This document shows, one piece after another, positions 48,912 through 49,068 of a stretch of 49,068 nt of DNA (position 1 is the first letter of the stretch; each line of letters begins with the position of its first letter). The DNA comes from Thermodesulfobacteriales bacterium (GTDB taxonomy: Bacteria; Desulfobacterota; Thermodesulfobacteria; Thermodesulfobacteriales; Thermodesulfatatoraceae). The stretch covers positions 1-49,068 of the forward strand of contig JALSPG010000049.1 of the NCBI GenBank assembly GCA_026986115.1. Direction: 5' to 3'. Both the position numbers and the translations under genes were made by a program. Under the pieces are notes generated by a model. The model had not been told where the DNA came from and searched no databases. It worked only from the letters and a program-made list of their open reading frames with translations.

Positions 48912-49068
48912 TGTAAAAGTTTAGACTTAATCTGGCAGTTGCCCCTCCAGAGGCTCCATCTGTCAGGCTCGGTCAGAACCCAAAATCAACCTCTACATTA
49001 GAATGAATTTTTTCCTTTGCCAAGGACACATTCCCCAAAAAGGTCTCCATCGGGGTCTTACCTTCACA
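48912..49068 (-). mobile_element. 3' end of an IS481-like insertion sequence (truncated by window end)
   Basis: Minus-strand partial CDS (stop at 48973-48975) CEGKTPMETFLGNVSLAKEKIHSNVEVDFGF*, followed by end-like sequence TGTAAAAGTTTAGACTTAATCTGGCAGTTGCCCCTCC on the plus strand from about 48912. Confidence 0.7.
48973..49068 (-). CDS. Transposase/integrase C-terminus (DDE, IS481-like), partial
   Basis: In-frame to the window edge for 31 codons plus TGA; G(K/R)TPMETF motif typical of IS481/IS3-type integrase C-termini. Confidence 0.7.
   Translation of the reverse strand, partial: CEGKTPMETFLGNVSLAKEKIHSNVEVDFGF

Overview
The window is a dense, mostly housekeeping segment of a bacterial chromosome. 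Gene content (futalosine-pathway mqnA, dapL, folE2, cooC, heptosyltransferases, YeeE/YedE transporters) suggests a thermophilic Thermodesulfobacteriota-like anaerobe; that assignment is inference. In order it carries: a truncated UvrA-family gene that is not in the ORF track; glyQ-glyS; a sirtuin; an HAD hydrolase; an MBL-fold protein; mqnA; a PEP-CTERM/exosortase-A-type exopolysaccharide locus (TPR lipoprotein, deacetylase, FemAB, glycosyltransferases, amidotransferase) with no exosortase in the window; tRNA-Arg(UCG); a DUF4143 ATPase; a fused, eukaryote-like HisH-HisF; a pyrK / YeeE pair / GalT-like cluster; rsmG-pyrG; comM/yifB; pyrD; cpoB-like; an ABC-type binding protein; hsp20; waaC-gmhB-waaF; a CDP-alcohol phosphatidyltransferase; rsmI; ispG; a LysR regulator; an inositol-1-phosphate synthase; dapL; folK; a lytic transglycosylase; folE2-cooC; proS; tlyA; and, at the right edge, the 3' end of a probable IS481-type transposase. 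The best leads are the exosortase-less EPS locus with an extremely AT-rich two-gene cassette, the HIS7-like fusion, the GalT-like enzyme translationally coupled to sulfur transporters, a degenerate intergenic repeat family, a terminator in an unexplained position upstream of the pyrG cluster, alternative hairpins before a small zinc-ribbon gene, a folK with no canonical start codon, and an unannotated 28-aa membrane ORF. All assignments were made by reading the sequence; no searches were run.
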